A stretch of 33,768 bases of DNA from Bacteroidetes bacterium UBA2322 (GCA_002345145.1 DDVC01000071.1:1-33768); one strand, 5' to 3'. Counted from the first letter of the stretch, positions 15,661 to 24,007 are shown. Translations and numbers: made by a program. Notes: generated from the sequence alone by a model not told the origin.

Positions 15661-18600
15661 TTACTGCTCAGTAAGTGTAACCTCATTGTTAGCGTTGGTG
15701 AGGGTGCGAAAATCTACCGGCACTACCTTTGATACGCCCTCTTCGGGCATGGTAACGCCGTAAATTACGTCCACCGCTGCCATGGTATTTTTATTGTGCG
15801 TAACTAAAATAAATTGCGAGTTTTCCGAAAACCGGCGTATCATGTTGCTGAATTTACCCACATTGGCATCGTCTAAGGGGGCATCTACCTCGTCTAAGAT
15901 GCAGAATGGGGCAGGTTTATAGAGGTAAATGGCAAACACCAAAGCTAATGCGGTAAGCGATTTTTCGCCACCCGAAAGCTGGTTAATAGATTGCGGGCGC
16001 TTGCCTTTAGGGCGGGCAATAACGTCAATTTCCGATTCTAAGGGTTCTTCGGCATTGGTAAGTACAAGGTCGCAGGTATCTTCATCGGTAAACAGGGCAC
16101 GGAAAACCTCAATAAAATGCTGCCTCACGTGGTTAAAGGCGTGCATAAATTTTTCGGTGGCGGTTTTTTCTATTTCGCGCATGGTTTTCTGGAGCGATTT
16201 TTTGGCTTCCAGCAGGTCTTCGCGTTGAGCAATAATAAAATCGTAGCGTTCTTTTATTTCGTTGTAGGCTTCAATGGCAAGGGGGTTAATTTCGCCAAAT
16301 CGGATAATTTGGGTTCGGAGTTTTTCTACTTTATCTTCCAAATCGGGCGTGGTATATTGCTCATCGGGTGTAAGTTGCATTATATCGTCTATGTTTACCT
16401 GAAACTCAATATCCAATCGTTCTTTAACAGAAAGAAGGTTTATTTTGAGTTGGGTAAATTGCTGCTCAATGGCATGAAGGGCGGCATCGGCAAGTTGTTT
16501 GTGGCGGTTTAGTTCGCGGAGTTCTTTTTCTACATCGGCAATGCTGTTTCGGGCGGCAAAATAAAGTTCTTCGGCATTAGCCACTTGTTTTTCTTGTTCT
16601 TCTTTTTTGCGGTAAAAAATTTTCAACACTTCTTCCAGTTCGGCAAGTTCTTCTTGTTGTTGGGTGGCTTGTGAGGCGGCTTGTGTAAGAGCGCTGTTGT
16701 TTTGCTGCAACTGAATTTCGGTATCGGCAAGTTGTTTTTCTTTAAAAGTAAGGTTTTGCTCAATGGTGCTGAGGCGGTTTTGTTGTTTATGGAACTCTAT
16801 GTTTTGGCGGTTAAACTCGTCATTGGCTTGGGCAAGTTGGGCGTTTAGGTTAGCTGCTTGGTTTTGGGCATCATCGGCTTGTTGTTTTTGTGCGGCATAG
16901 GTATTTTTTACCTCATTCAGTTGTGCGGCAAGTTGGGTTGCCTGTGTTTGAAGGGTGGTAATGGTATCGGCTAAACCGGTATCTTTGGTTTGCGATTCGT
17001 GCAGGTAAGATTGCAGGCTTTCTATGCGCAGTTTAAACGACATGGAGCGCTTTTGAATGGCATCGGTATGATTTTTATGGCGATTGATTTCGTTTTTTTT
17101 GTTGTTTTGGTTGTTTTTGAGTTGTTGCAGTTGGTTTTGTTGCTGTTGTATTTGGGTTTTTAGTTGTGCAATTTGGTTTTCGAGGTCGGCAATTTCGGTT
17201 TGGAGTTGCTCCAATTGTTGTCGTTTACCCATTCGCTTACCCTCATAAGCGCCTACTGAGCCACCTTGTGCGGCAGCCTGCTGCCTAATGGCTTTACCGT
17301 TTTGGGAAACAAACACTGCGCCGGTTTGCAACTGCTCATTGGTAGGTTCAAAATCGTTAGGCACAATATACACGTTGTATAAAAGGTATGCGGCAAGGTT
17401 GTTGTAGAGTTGTTTGTGTGCGCTGATGCTAAGGGCGGCAACGGCATTGGCAGGTAAATTGGGTACAGGCAGGGCTGTCGGCGGGGGCGTATTTTGCAGG
17501 TCGGCAAGGATAAAAAAGCCTGCTTTACCCTTGTTGGTGCGGTCTAAAAGTTGCAGGGCGGCGGCGGCTTGTTGGGGCTGTGCTACTACGTAGTGGTTCA
17601 GGTAGGGTTTAAGGTAGTTTTCGAGGGCTATTTTATAATCATCGGCACAGTTAATAACGTCGAGCAGCAGGGGTGGCAAATCGGGTTGGTTGTTCCACTG
17701 TGCTATGTTTTGTTTGAGGTATTTAACCGAATCGGGAAAACCCTCCATACTATCCACCATACTTTTTAGCAGCCTAAACTCATTTTGTCGGGCATCATAA
17801 GTGCGGTGCAAGTTGTTTAGCTGTTGTTGTTGGGTTTCTAATTGTTTGGCTGCAATGGCAATTTGGTCTTGGAGGGTTTCTTCGTCATATTGGAGGCGTT
17901 CAAGGTAATCTTGGGCGTTTGCAAGTTCTTCTTCGGCTTGTTGCAAACCGGTTTTCATTTCGGCGAGTTCCTCTTGTCGGGATTGGAACCGGAGTTGGTT
18001 ATCCTGAATTTGCTGCCGGAGGTTATCTTTTTGCGAAACAATAACGGCGGTTTTCTTTTCCAGTTCAGCCATTTGCCTTTCGGTATCTCTTAAATTTTGT
18101 TGGAGGGCATCGGCTTGGGTACGGGCATTTTGGTATCGGGTTTTTACTTCATCGGCATGGGTGCGGCAGGTTTGCAGTTTAAGGGTAACTTGGGCAAGCA
18201 GTTCCTTTTCGCCCACAAGGTCGTGTGCCAAAAAAGCAATTTCGCGGTTAAGGTTATCGGTCAGTTGGGCGCTTTGTGTTATTTGGGTGTTTAGGTTCTG
18301 TTGTTTTTCGGTAAGAAAGCGCAGGTTTTGGGAGAGCAGGTTTTTGTCGTTTTCTTTGGCGCGCAGTTTACCCACCAGTTCATTGAGTTGTTTTTGCTGG
18401 GCTGCCAGCGCTTGCTCGTTTTGGAGTATGATGAGTTTTTTGTCTTCAATACCGGCTTCTAATTGGGTTATTTGGGTTTCAAACTGTAAGCGTTTATCGG
18501 TTTCGGTTTGCCGGTGTTGTTGTAATTGGGTTAAGTTTTGTTTGTGCGATTGGAGTTGATGCAAGGCAAGTTGAATACTCAGCTCCTTGTATTGGTCGCG

Positions 18601-19254
18601 CAGTTTATAGTAGCGTTCGGTTTGTTTGGCTTGTTTTTCAAGGGTTTTAAGGTTTTTTTCAATTTCAAACAGCAAGTCTTCTACGCGGGTAAGGTCGGCA
18701 TCGGTAGCATTTAATTTGGCAAGGGTTTCTTTTTTGCGCACTTTGTATTTAGAAATACCGGCGGCTTGCTCAAAAAGGCGACTTCGGGAGTTGTCTTTAT
18801 CATTAAGGATTTCGTCAATCATTTTAAGCTCAATGATGGCATAAGAATCGCTCCCGATTCCGGTATCTAAAAACAGGTCGGTAATATCTTTTAGCCGGCA
18901 GCGCACATCATTTAGGCGGTACTCGCTATCGCCGCTGCGGTAAAGAATGCGGCTAATGGTAACGGTGGTAAACTCGGTAGGCAGTAGGTTTCGGGTGTTT
19001 TCGAGGGTAAGGGTAACCTCTGCTCTGCCGGCGGGCTGTCGTTTTTTGGTGCCGTTAAAAATGATGTTTTCCATTTTTTCTAAGCGGAGCATTTTGCTTT
19101 TTTGCTCGCCCAGCACCCACCTTATAGCATCTATGGTGTTTGATTTTCCGCAGCCGTTAGGACCCACTACGCCGGTCATGTTTTCGGTAAAATGCAGTAC
19201 AGTTTTATCGGCAAAACTTTTAAATCCTTTTATTTCAATGGTTTTGAGCCGCAT
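15661..19254 (-). CDS. smc: Chromosome segregation protein SMC
   Basis: 1197-aa condensin subunit that, with ScpA/ScpB, organises and separates chromosomes. The ATG at 19254 starts MRLKTIEIKGFKSFADKT, the conserved SMC beginning; a 40-residue upstream extension in the same frame is rejected. Features in order: Walker A GPNGCGKSN at 31-39, coiled coil to about residue 490, hinge around 500-650 (GFPDSVKYL to GKAGFFILADL) with the GGSVGAYEGKRMGKR hinge-exit motif, second Gln-rich coiled coil, then signature LSGGEKSLTALAL and Walker B FCILDEVDAPLDDANV near the end. The coiled coils are very rich in Gln and Leu, which explains the large antisense open frames on the plus strand. No scp genes are adjacent. 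Confidence 0.97.
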   Translation of the reverse strand: MRLKTIEIKGFKSFADKTVLHFTENMTGVVGPNGCGKSNTIDAIRWVLGEQKSKMLRLEKMENIIFNGTKKRQPAGRAEVTLTLENTRNLLPTEFTTVTISRILYRSGDSEYRLNDVRCRLKDITDLFLDTGIGSDSYAIIELKMIDEILNDKDNSRSRLFEQAAGISKYKVRKKETLAKLNATDADLTRVEDLLFEIEKNLKTLEKQAKQTERYYKLRDQYKELSIQLALHQLQSHKQNLTQLQQHRQTETDKRLQFETQITQLEAGIEDKKLIILQNEQALAAQQKQLNELVGKLRAKENDKNLLSQNLRFLTEKQQNLNTQITQSAQLTDNLNREIAFLAHDLVGEKELLAQVTLKLQTCRTHADEVKTRYQNARTQADALQQNLRDTERQMAELEKKTAVIVSQKDNLRQQIQDNQLRFQSRQEELAEMKTGLQQAEEELANAQDYLERLQYDEETLQDQIAIAAKQLETQQQQLNNLHRTYDARQNEFRLLKSMVDSMEGFPDSVKYLKQNIAQWNNQPDLPPLLLDVINCADDYKIALENYLKPYLNHYVVAQPQQAAAALQLLDRTNKGKAGFFILADLQNTPPPTALPVPNLPANAVAALSISAHKQLYNNLAAYLLYNVYIVPNDFEPTNEQLQTGAVFVSQNGKAIRQQAAAQGGSVGAYEGKRMGKRQQLEQLQTEIADLENQIAQLKTQIQQQQNQLQQLKNNQNNKKNEINRHKNHTDAIQKRSMSFKLRIESLQSYLHESQTKDTGLADTITTLQTQATQLAAQLNEVKNTYAAQKQQADDAQNQAANLNAQLAQANDEFNRQNIEFHKQQNRLSTIEQNLTFKEKQLADTEIQLQQNNSALTQAASQATQQQEELAELEEVLKIFYRKKEEQEKQVANAEELYFAARNSIADVEKELRELNRHKQLADAALHAIEQQFTQLKINLLSVKERLDIEFQVNIDDIMQLTPDEQYTTPDLEDKVEKLRTQIIRFGEINPLAIEAYNEIKERYDFIIAQREDLLEAKKSLQKTMREIEKTATEKFMHAFNHVRQHFIEVFRALFTDEDTCDLVLTNAEEPLESEIDVIARPKGKRPQSINQLSGGEKSLTALALVFAIYLYKPAPFCILDEVDAPLDDANVGKFSNMIRRFSENSQFILVTHNKNTMAAVDVIYGVTMPEEGVSKVVPVDFRTLTNANNEVTLTEQ

Positions 19255-19371
19255 GAGCGAGAATAAAATATAAAGTGGGTCAATGGTTTTAAAGGGGTGC
19301 AAAAGCAGACAACAACAAAACTTACCCGATACTGCTATACCCCGCAACCTGAAAACAGGTAAACAAAGGGG

Positions 19372-19379
19372 CAAAAATA
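19372..19379 (-). promoter_or_regulatory. Candidate -7 box for smc
   Basis: On the minus strand this reads TATTTTTG, an exact TAnnTTTG match, 117 nt upstream of the smc ATG. A -33 element was not recognised, so support is weak. Confidence 0.3.
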
Positions 19380-19446
19380 CGCAAAAGAAGTGTAATGGTG
19401 GTAATATGGGTAAAGTAATGAAACCCGACTCTTGTTTACCCGTAAC

Positions 19447-19919
19447 TACTTAGGTACTGTCTGCAATTCAAATTAATGGCGTATTTGCAGGCTAATGGGT
19501 AAGGTTTCACGCAAAGACGCAAAGGCGCAAAAAGTGAAAAACGAAAAGTGAAGAGTGAAAAATGACGAATTACTACTTTCAAGCCTGATTTTATTTCACG
19601 CAAAGGCGCAAAGAAAAAAGAGAGGGTATTGGTATGTACTTAGGTACTGTCTATCATTCAAATTTATGGCGTATTTGTAGGCTAATGGGTAAGATTTCAC
19701 GCAAAGACGCAAAGGCGCAAAAAGTGAAAAACGAAAAGTGAAGAGTGAAAAATGACGAATTACTACTTTCAAGCCTGATTTTATTTCACGCAAAGGCGAA
19801 AAGAAAAAAGAGCCGGTATTGGTATTTACTTAGGTACTGTCTATCATTCAAATTTATGGCGTATTTGTAGGCTAATGGGTAAGATTTTGCGGCATACTTT
19901 ATTTCACGCAAAGGCGCAA
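19447..19919 (+). repeat. Tandem repeat, 190-bp period, about 2.5 copies
   Basis: TACTTAGGTACTGTCT recurs at 19447, 19637 and 19827, an exact 190-bp period. Units one and two are nearly identical over their whole length; the third stops after about 90 bp. Each full unit holds two copies of a TTTCACGCAAAG(A/G)CGCAAAG-type segment, a sequence class commonly seen scattered in intergenic DNA of Bacteroidota and other phyla. It does not look like a CRISPR array because the units are contiguous and there are no unique spacers. Confidence 0.9.
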
Positions 19920-19971
19920 ATTAGTTATTAGTACCCACTACTCACTACCAACTACTGAATACCCCTATCCG

Positions 19972-20029
19972 GCAGCAATTAGCACACGGATAACACCGAT
20001 GTAGCTGATTTGCACAGATTTTTTAAAAA
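19972..20029 (+). repeat. Dispersed repeat module (GCACACGGATAACAC type), copy in element 1
   Basis: A 58-bp segment starting GCAGCAATTAGCACACGG and ending in TTTTTTAAAAA. A nearly identical copy is at 30400-30457, and a diverged reverse copy is near 143-184. It sits just before the right terminal repeat of the element. Confidence 0.8.
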
Positions 20030-20073
20030 TAATAGCTCAGGGTAAGTAGTTACGAAAATTAATTGTGCAACCG

Positions 20074-20101
20074 AAAAAGTTTAGCAGGGCGTAAACTTTT
20101 T
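20074..20101. promoter_or_regulatory. Inverted repeat upstream of the putative toxin-antitoxin genes
   Basis: AAAAAGTTTA (20074-20083) and TAAACTTTTT (20092-20101) form a perfect 10-bp inverted repeat around an 8-bp GC-rich centre. With one mismatch the symmetry extends outward (TGTGCA at 20064 and TGCGCA at 20101). It lies about 70 nt before the ATG at 20171. A palindrome in this position suits an autorepressor operator bound by the downstream XRE-type protein, but it could also be an RNA hairpin. Confidence 0.4.
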
Positions 20102-20170
20102 GCGCACTTTTTGTGTTTAAAACAAAAATGTTCACAAACAAACCAAACCGTAAAATGCAAAAACCACAAA

Positions 20171-20599
20171 ATGGCAAATGTTAGAGAAGCGGTAATTATG
20201 CCGCCCGAACTGCTGGCGCTTTTTATGAGTACGCCACTTGATACCCAAGTAAAGATATTTGTTGATATTAAAAACAGTGCTGAAATTATGAGGATACTAA
20301 ACGATAATATGAAAAAGATGAGGCGAGTTATAATAGCTATGTTCAATGCCCCACCCTATAATAATGATTTGTATGGAAAAGAAACAGTCTCTAATAAATC
20401 AGAAAATATCACAGCAATTAAATTTAAAGGCAAACTGAACATTCGAATATATTGCAAAGAATATGCCCAATCTGACAAAGATAAAATCATTGTTCTTGCT
20501 TACCCTTACTACAAAAAAAGCGAAAAAATAGACAAGAAAACAAAGAATATCATTGAAACAGCACCAAAATATGAGTACAACTTTGGAGAACACCGGTAA
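20171..20599 (+). CDS. Putative RelE/HigB-like toxin of a type II toxin-antitoxin pair
   Basis: 142-aa protein that I cannot assign firmly. The ATG at 20171 (MANVREAVIM) is preferred; an upstream in-frame start at 20063 would add 36 residues with no clear structure. The C-terminal half has the shape of a RelE/HigB fold: a short strand FKGKLNIRIYC (85-95, with Arg92), a strand IIVLAYPYY (106-114), then KKSEKIDKKTKNIIETA (115-131), resembling the KK-(S/T)-x-K-x-x-x-x-E/I-x-x-A signature at the end of such toxins. The N-terminal 60 residues are helical and extra compared with minimal RelE proteins. The gene overlaps the XRE-type gene by 29 nt, as expected for a toxin-first HigBA order. Confidence 0.5.
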   Translation: MANVREAVIMPPELLALFMSTPLDTQVKIFVDIKNSAEIMRILNDNMKKMRRVIIAMFNAPPYNNDLYGKETVSNKSENITAIKFKGKLNIRIYCKEYAQSDKDKIIVLAYPYYKKSEKIDKKTKNIIETAPKYEYNFGEHR

Positions 20600-20942
20600 C
20601 CTTGTAGAAGATAAGGCGGATACTTACGAAACAACCGACAAAATTGCTACCGAGCAAGTACTGCGCTATTTTGTGCAGCGCCTTTCTCATTTTGAAAATG
20701 AGGAGGAGCAACTCCGGTTTGAAGCCGAAAAGCTACACTTACAATTTATGCACCTTGTTCAGCAAGCAATGGAAGAAAAAGGCATGAATAAAAAGCAACT
20801 TGCCGATGCTTTGCAAACCACAAAAGGTTATATTAGCCAATTGTTTGCCGCCGACCGTTTGTTAAACCTCATTACATTGGTTAAATTAGAAAACATTTTG
20901 GACATTCGTTTTGAAATAGGCATTGTGAAAGACGGCAAATAA
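20571..20942 (+). CDS. XRE-type helix-turn-helix protein, putative antitoxin
   Basis: 123-aa protein. The ATG at 20571 (MSTTLENT) is chosen over a TTG at 20553. Residues 72-112 form a Cro/C1-type helix-turn-helix: MNKKQLADALQTTKGYISQL (recognition helix around TTKGYISQL) and then ITLVKLENILDIRFEI. The N-terminal 60 residues are acidic and helical, a reasonable toxin-contact region. It overlaps the upstream toxin candidate by 29 nt, so the two are translationally coupled. The most economical reading is an antitoxin and autorepressor, but a simple transcriptional regulator is possible. Confidence 0.7.
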   Translation: MSTTLENTGNLVEDKADTYETTDKIATEQVLRYFVQRLSHFENEEEQLRFEAEKLHLQFMHLVQQAMEEKGMNKKQLADALQTTKGYISQLFAADRLLNLITLVKLENILDIRFEIGIVKDGK

Positions 20943-20946
20943 GTAT

Positions 20947-20980
20947 AATAAGATAGGGTTATGGCTCTGCCTTATTTTTT
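20947..20980 (+). terminator. Possible terminator after the toxin-antitoxin pair
   Basis: AATAAG (20947-20952) pairs with CTTATT (20971-20976), with an 18-nt loop, and the right arm runs into further T residues. The stem is short, so confidence is low, but the position just after the stop codon fits. Confidence 0.35.
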
Positions 20981-21032
20981 AAAACCAAGTCGCCTATTCA
21001 ATCACTATGCTCCTATTTTTGGGAGAAAGTGT

Positions 21033-21040
21033 TATTTTTG
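21033..21040 (+). promoter_or_regulatory. Candidate -7 box for the TPM-domain gene
   Basis: TATTTTTG, an exact TAnnTTTG match, lies 86 nt before the ATG at 21127. A second copy of the same octamer at 21014-21021 means that either could be used or that both are chance matches in AT-rich sequence. Confidence 0.3.
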
Positions 21041-21126
21041 TGAACCCGTAAGCCGCAATGTAGGCAATTACTACATCTGCTAATGCACATCGGGGTTACT
21101 TTTTACCTCACCTCCTCTCTGCTGCT

Positions 21127-22599
21127 ATGGTTAATTATCTTTTTTGCCTTGCCCTGTGTTGGTATAGTTTGCCTATATACGCACAAACTTACACCATTAA
21201 CACTGTACCCGACCCTAAAAGCAGCCCCAGCCGAAACTTTGTTAGCAACCCCGATGCTATCCTTTCGGCAGAAACGGTACAACAGATTAACCAACTCCTT
21301 TGGCAAGTGGAAGATTCTACCACAGCACAGGTGGCAGTGGTTGCCTTAAACTCCATTGGAGATGCCACACCCAAAGATTTTGCCCACGACTTGTTTAACC
21401 ACTGGGGGCTGGGTTATGCCAAAAAAGACAATGGACTGCTCATTCTACTGGTATTAGACCAGCGCCGTGTGGAGTTTGAAACCGGTTATGGCATGGAGGC
21501 TATACTTACCGATGCCCTCTGCAAGCGCATACAAACCCAAAAAATGGTGCCCCATTTTAAAAACGCCGATTACAATACCGGCGTTTTAGAGGCAGTACAG
21601 TCTATAAGCCAAATTTTACTCCAACCCGATGTGGCTACCGATGTGTATGACCCCAGCAAATTTGACAGTAACTTTGGCTTGCCGCCTACTACCGGCAGCG
21701 CCTTGTTGGTTTCGTTTTTCATGACTGTTGTAGCCCTGATGATGTGGGTGTTTCGTGCTGCCACTCGCTCCGGCAATAAGGTAAAAGAAGCCATTGACCG
21801 CGCAGTTTACAAAGACCCCAAAAGAAATTTGCAAGTAGCGCTTTTATACTTTGTATTGCCACTTTGCATAGGTTTGCTGCTCTTGTTTAGCCATGTTTTG
21901 GAACAGTTTACCTTTTTGGCAGTACTGCCTTGGGTGTATGCTTATATTCTGCTGATGGTGGTTTGGAGCAGGCTTAAGCGCGAGGAAATTTTTGATAAAA
22001 TTTATGATAAACTACCCGATGCTTCAAAATACGAACACCTAAGCGCTGCCACTAACAGGTATTGGATAGATGCCATTTTGTTTCCCATACCCATGCTTTG
22101 GTTTTGGTATCAAAACCGGCAGCGGCTGCACCACCTGCGCTACCACCCTCGAAAAAGCGCTGGCGGCAGTGAGCTGTTTTTGCTCTCCGATGCAGAAAAA
22201 ACAGCGTATTTATTGGCAAACCAACAAAAGGAGGAAGAATTGGGCACAGTAAGTTATGATGTGTGGCAAAACAGCGCCCAATCCGATACTGAGGTAATAG
22301 GCTACGAAGACCTTGCCAATTTTAAGTACGAACGCTGCACCAAATGCGGCTCAAAAACCTACTGCTTAGATAGAAAAGAAACTACCCTTCGTGCCACTGT
22401 AAGCGCCGAAGGGCTTGCCCTGCACCATTATGCATGCAAAGCCTGCAATTATACCCGTATCAAGGAAGTAACCCTGCCCAAACTACCCCCACCCAGCACA
22501 TCGGGTAGCGGCGGCAGCGGCGGTAGTTCCTCTTCATCGGGAGGCAGCAGTTGGGGCGGCGGCAGCTCGGGCGGCGGCGGTTCGGGAAGTAGTTGGTAA
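21127..22599 (+). CDS. TPM-domain membrane protein with zinc-ribbon and Gly/Ser-rich tail
   Basis: 490-aa protein. A signal peptide (MVNYLFCLALCWYSLPIYAQ) is followed by a TPM domain at about 30-170 (LSAETVQQINQLLWQVEDST, GLGYAKKDNGLLILLVLDQRRVEFETGYGMEA), the module found in YgcG and in Psb32-like photosystem repair proteins. About four hydrophobic segments occupy 190-335. A pair of CxxC knuckles (CTKCGSKTYC and CKACNY, near 402-442) then suggests a zinc ribbon, and the last 35 residues are almost all Gly, Ser and Trp. The exact role is unknown; TPM proteins are thought to act at the membrane. It converges with the DUF58 gene. Confidence 0.85.
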   Translation: MVNYLFCLALCWYSLPIYAQTYTINTVPDPKSSPSRNFVSNPDAILSAETVQQINQLLWQVEDSTTAQVAVVALNSIGDATPKDFAHDLFNHWGLGYAKKDNGLLILLVLDQRRVEFETGYGMEAILTDALCKRIQTQKMVPHFKNADYNTGVLEAVQSISQILLQPDVATDVYDPSKFDSNFGLPPTTGSALLVSFFMTVVALMMWVFRAATRSGNKVKEAIDRAVYKDPKRNLQVALLYFVLPLCIGLLLLFSHVLEQFTFLAVLPWVYAYILLMVVWSRLKREEIFDKIYDKLPDASKYEHLSAATNRYWIDAILFPIPMLWFWYQNRQRLHHLRYHPRKSAGGSELFLLSDAEKTAYLLANQQKEEELGTVSYDVWQNSAQSDTEVIGYEDLANFKYERCTKCGSKTYCLDRKETTLRATVSAEGLALHHYACKACNYTRIKEVTLPKLPPPSTSGSGGSGGSSSSSGGSSWGGGSSGGGGSGSSW

Positions 22600-22613
22600 A
22601 TCGCAAATAAAAC

Positions 22614-22656
22614 CTCAATTTAACCCCAAGCATTTTTTGCAAAATGTGGAGGTTAA
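22614..22656. terminator. Possible hairpin between convergent TPM and DUF58 genes
   Basis: AACCTC near 22612 and GAGGTT near 22649 are inverted copies enclosing a smaller GCATTTTTTGCAAAATG-like fold. The arms are short and the loop long, so this is a weak candidate for termination in either direction. Confidence 0.25.
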
Positions 22657-22681
22657 CTTAGGTTACATGCTGCCTTATTCA

Positions 22682-24007
22682 CTAAATCATGCCTCGGTTT
22701 TTTAGCTCCAAGTATTTGTTAATGGTATTTACGGTAAGTTGCTCCGGCGGGGTGAGTATGGTATGAATACCATACGTTTGCAGTTCCTTTACAATGAGTT
22801 TTTTTTCAAAGGCAAACTTTTCGGCAATGGTTTTTTCATACACTTCGGGCAGGGTATCGGGAATAGTGTTTAGTAGTTGGGTGAGTTCGGTATTTTCAAA
22901 AAAAACAACCACCAGCAGGTGTTGTTTGGCAAGGCGGCGCAGGTAGGGCAGTTGCCTTTGAAGGGCAGACATGCTCTCAAAATTGGTGTAAAGCAAGAGT
23001 AAACAGCGGCGGTTTAGCCGGCGGCGCAGGGCAACAAACAGTTTTTGGTAATCCGATTCTAAAAATTGGGTGGATTCGCTATATAACAACTCTAAAATGT
23101 CCGACATTTGTTTACCCCTGTTGCCTGCCGGCAGTACATTGTCTATTTCATTAGAAAAAGTAACCAAGCCGGCTTTGTCGCCTCGCTTTATGGCTATATT
23201 TGAAATAACCAAAGCCGCATTAATGGCATAATCCAGCAGGCTGAGGCGGTTAAAAGGCATTTTCATTACCCTACCCTTGTCAATAATGCTATACACCTCC
23301 TGCGATTTTTCGTCTTGATACTGGTTTACCATCAGCGCTGCTTTTCGGGCAGTGGCATTCCAGTTTATGGTGCGGTAATCATCGCCGGGCACGTACTCTT
23401 TAATTTGTTCAAACTCTAAACTATGACCAAGTTTACGCACTTTTTTTACCCCCAATTCGTGGAGTCTGTTTGAAATAGCCATTAGTTCGTATCGGCGCAT
23501 TTGTATATAAGAAGGGTAAACGGGCAGGCTAACGGGTTGGGCAGTGGTAAACCGGCGTTTAACCAATCCCAGCAGGGTTTGCGCATACACATTTACGTTT
23601 CCAAACCGGTAAGCTCCCCGCTGGGTTGGGCGTATGGTATAATGAAGCGTTTGCAATTGGGCAGGCAATAAATAAGTATAAAAGCGCACATTTCTGAGCT
23701 GAAACTCGGGCGGCAGTTCTTCTATTACGGTTACATGTAACGGCAGGGCGTAATGGTTGGTTAGTTCAATTTGTATGGGGTTTTCATCGCCGTTAGATAG
23801 TTTTTCGGGCGTTAAGCGTGTTGCTTTTATTGATAGATTGGGGTTAAACAGCAGCGCCAGGTCAATAAACACCGCCACTATAAATCCATAAGTAGCTAAT
23901 TTTGCCAGGGCAAACAGGAATGGAATCATTTGCGCCAACAAAAAAACAATGGCTAAACCAACCAATATAAGGGTGAAATGCCTACCAAGAAATAAATTTT
24001 TGAGCAT
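22682..24007 (-). CDS. DUF58-domain protein
   Basis: 441-aa membrane-anchored protein. Two N-terminal hydrophobic helices (about 10-50) precede a beta-rich domain and the DUF58 core, recognised by YVPGDDYRTINWNATARKAALMVNQYQDE near 208-236. A vWA-like segment (EVYSIIDKGRVM, CLLLLYTNFES) follows. DUF58 proteins usually travel with MoxR AAA+ ATPases and vWA proteins in operons thought to assemble or activate cell-surface complexes. Here the partners DUF4350 and DUF4129 lie about 1.2 kb upstream on the same strand but are separated by aroQ and tadA, and no MoxR is in the window. Confidence 0.9.
   Translation of the reverse strand: MLKNLFLGRHFTLILVGLAIVFLLAQMIPFLFALAKLATYGFIVAVFIDLALLFNPNLSIKATRLTPEKLSNGDENPIQIELTNHYALPLHVTVIEELPPEFQLRNVRFYTYLLPAQLQTLHYTIRPTQRGAYRFGNVNVYAQTLLGLVKRRFTTAQPVSLPVYPSYIQMRRYELMAISNRLHELGVKKVRKLGHSLEFEQIKEYVPGDDYRTINWNATARKAALMVNQYQDEKSQEVYSIIDKGRVMKMPFNRLSLLDYAINAALVISNIAIKRGDKAGLVTFSNEIDNVLPAGNRGKQMSDILELLYSESTQFLESDYQKLFVALRRRLNRRCLLLLYTNFESMSALQRQLPYLRRLAKQHLLVVVFFENTELTQLLNTIPDTLPEVYEKTIAEKFAFEKKLIVKELQTYGIHTILTPPEQLTVNTINKYLELKNRGMI

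Larger units (their letters stand above)
19441..20054. mobile_element. Non-coding element bounded by 12-bp perfect inverted repeats (copy 1)
   Basis: The left end CGTAACTACTTA (19441-19452) is the exact reverse complement of the right end TAAGTAGTTACG (20043-20054). Inside, from left to right, are tandem 190-bp units beginning TACTTAGGTACTG, a stretch of short CACTACTCACTACC-like sequence, and a module containing AATTAGCACACGGATAACAC followed by a run of T and A. The right end is preceded by CAGGG. A second, shorter element at 30331-30575 has the same ends and modules in the same order. No coding capacity is seen, so it is best viewed as a MITE-like or REP-like dispersed repeat. No clear target-site duplication is visible at this copy. 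Confidence 0.6.
19255..20170. other. Gene-free repeat region upstream of smc
   Basis: About 0.9 kb without a credible gene. It contains a possible smc promoter, the inverted-repeat-bounded element 19441-20054 with its 190-bp tandem repeats, and the putative operator of the toxin-antitoxin pair, each listed separately. Open frames across the CACGCAAAGGCGCAAAG sequences are artefacts of the repeats. Confidence 0.8.

Noticed and set aside
15929..18559. Several long plus-strand open frames opposite smc
   Set aside because: They are antisense shadows of the Gln/Leu-rich coiled-coil codons of smc and have no recognisable protein features.
19596..19793. Open frame on the minus strand through the repeat array, translating to FSLFAPLRLCVK-like sequence
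   Set aside because: It is a translation of the CACGCAAAGGCGCAAAG repeat. Such products are common spurious predictions, and it has no independent coding signal.
19447..19919. Tandem array considered as a CRISPR array
   Set aside because: Units are 190 bp, contiguous and nearly identical, with no unique spacers and no cas genes nearby.
21083..21349. Plus-strand open frame with hydrophobic start overlapping the TPM gene
   Set aside because: It is in another frame of the TPM gene start. The TPM frame has a signal peptide and a full domain, while this one has no motif after its hydrophobic part.
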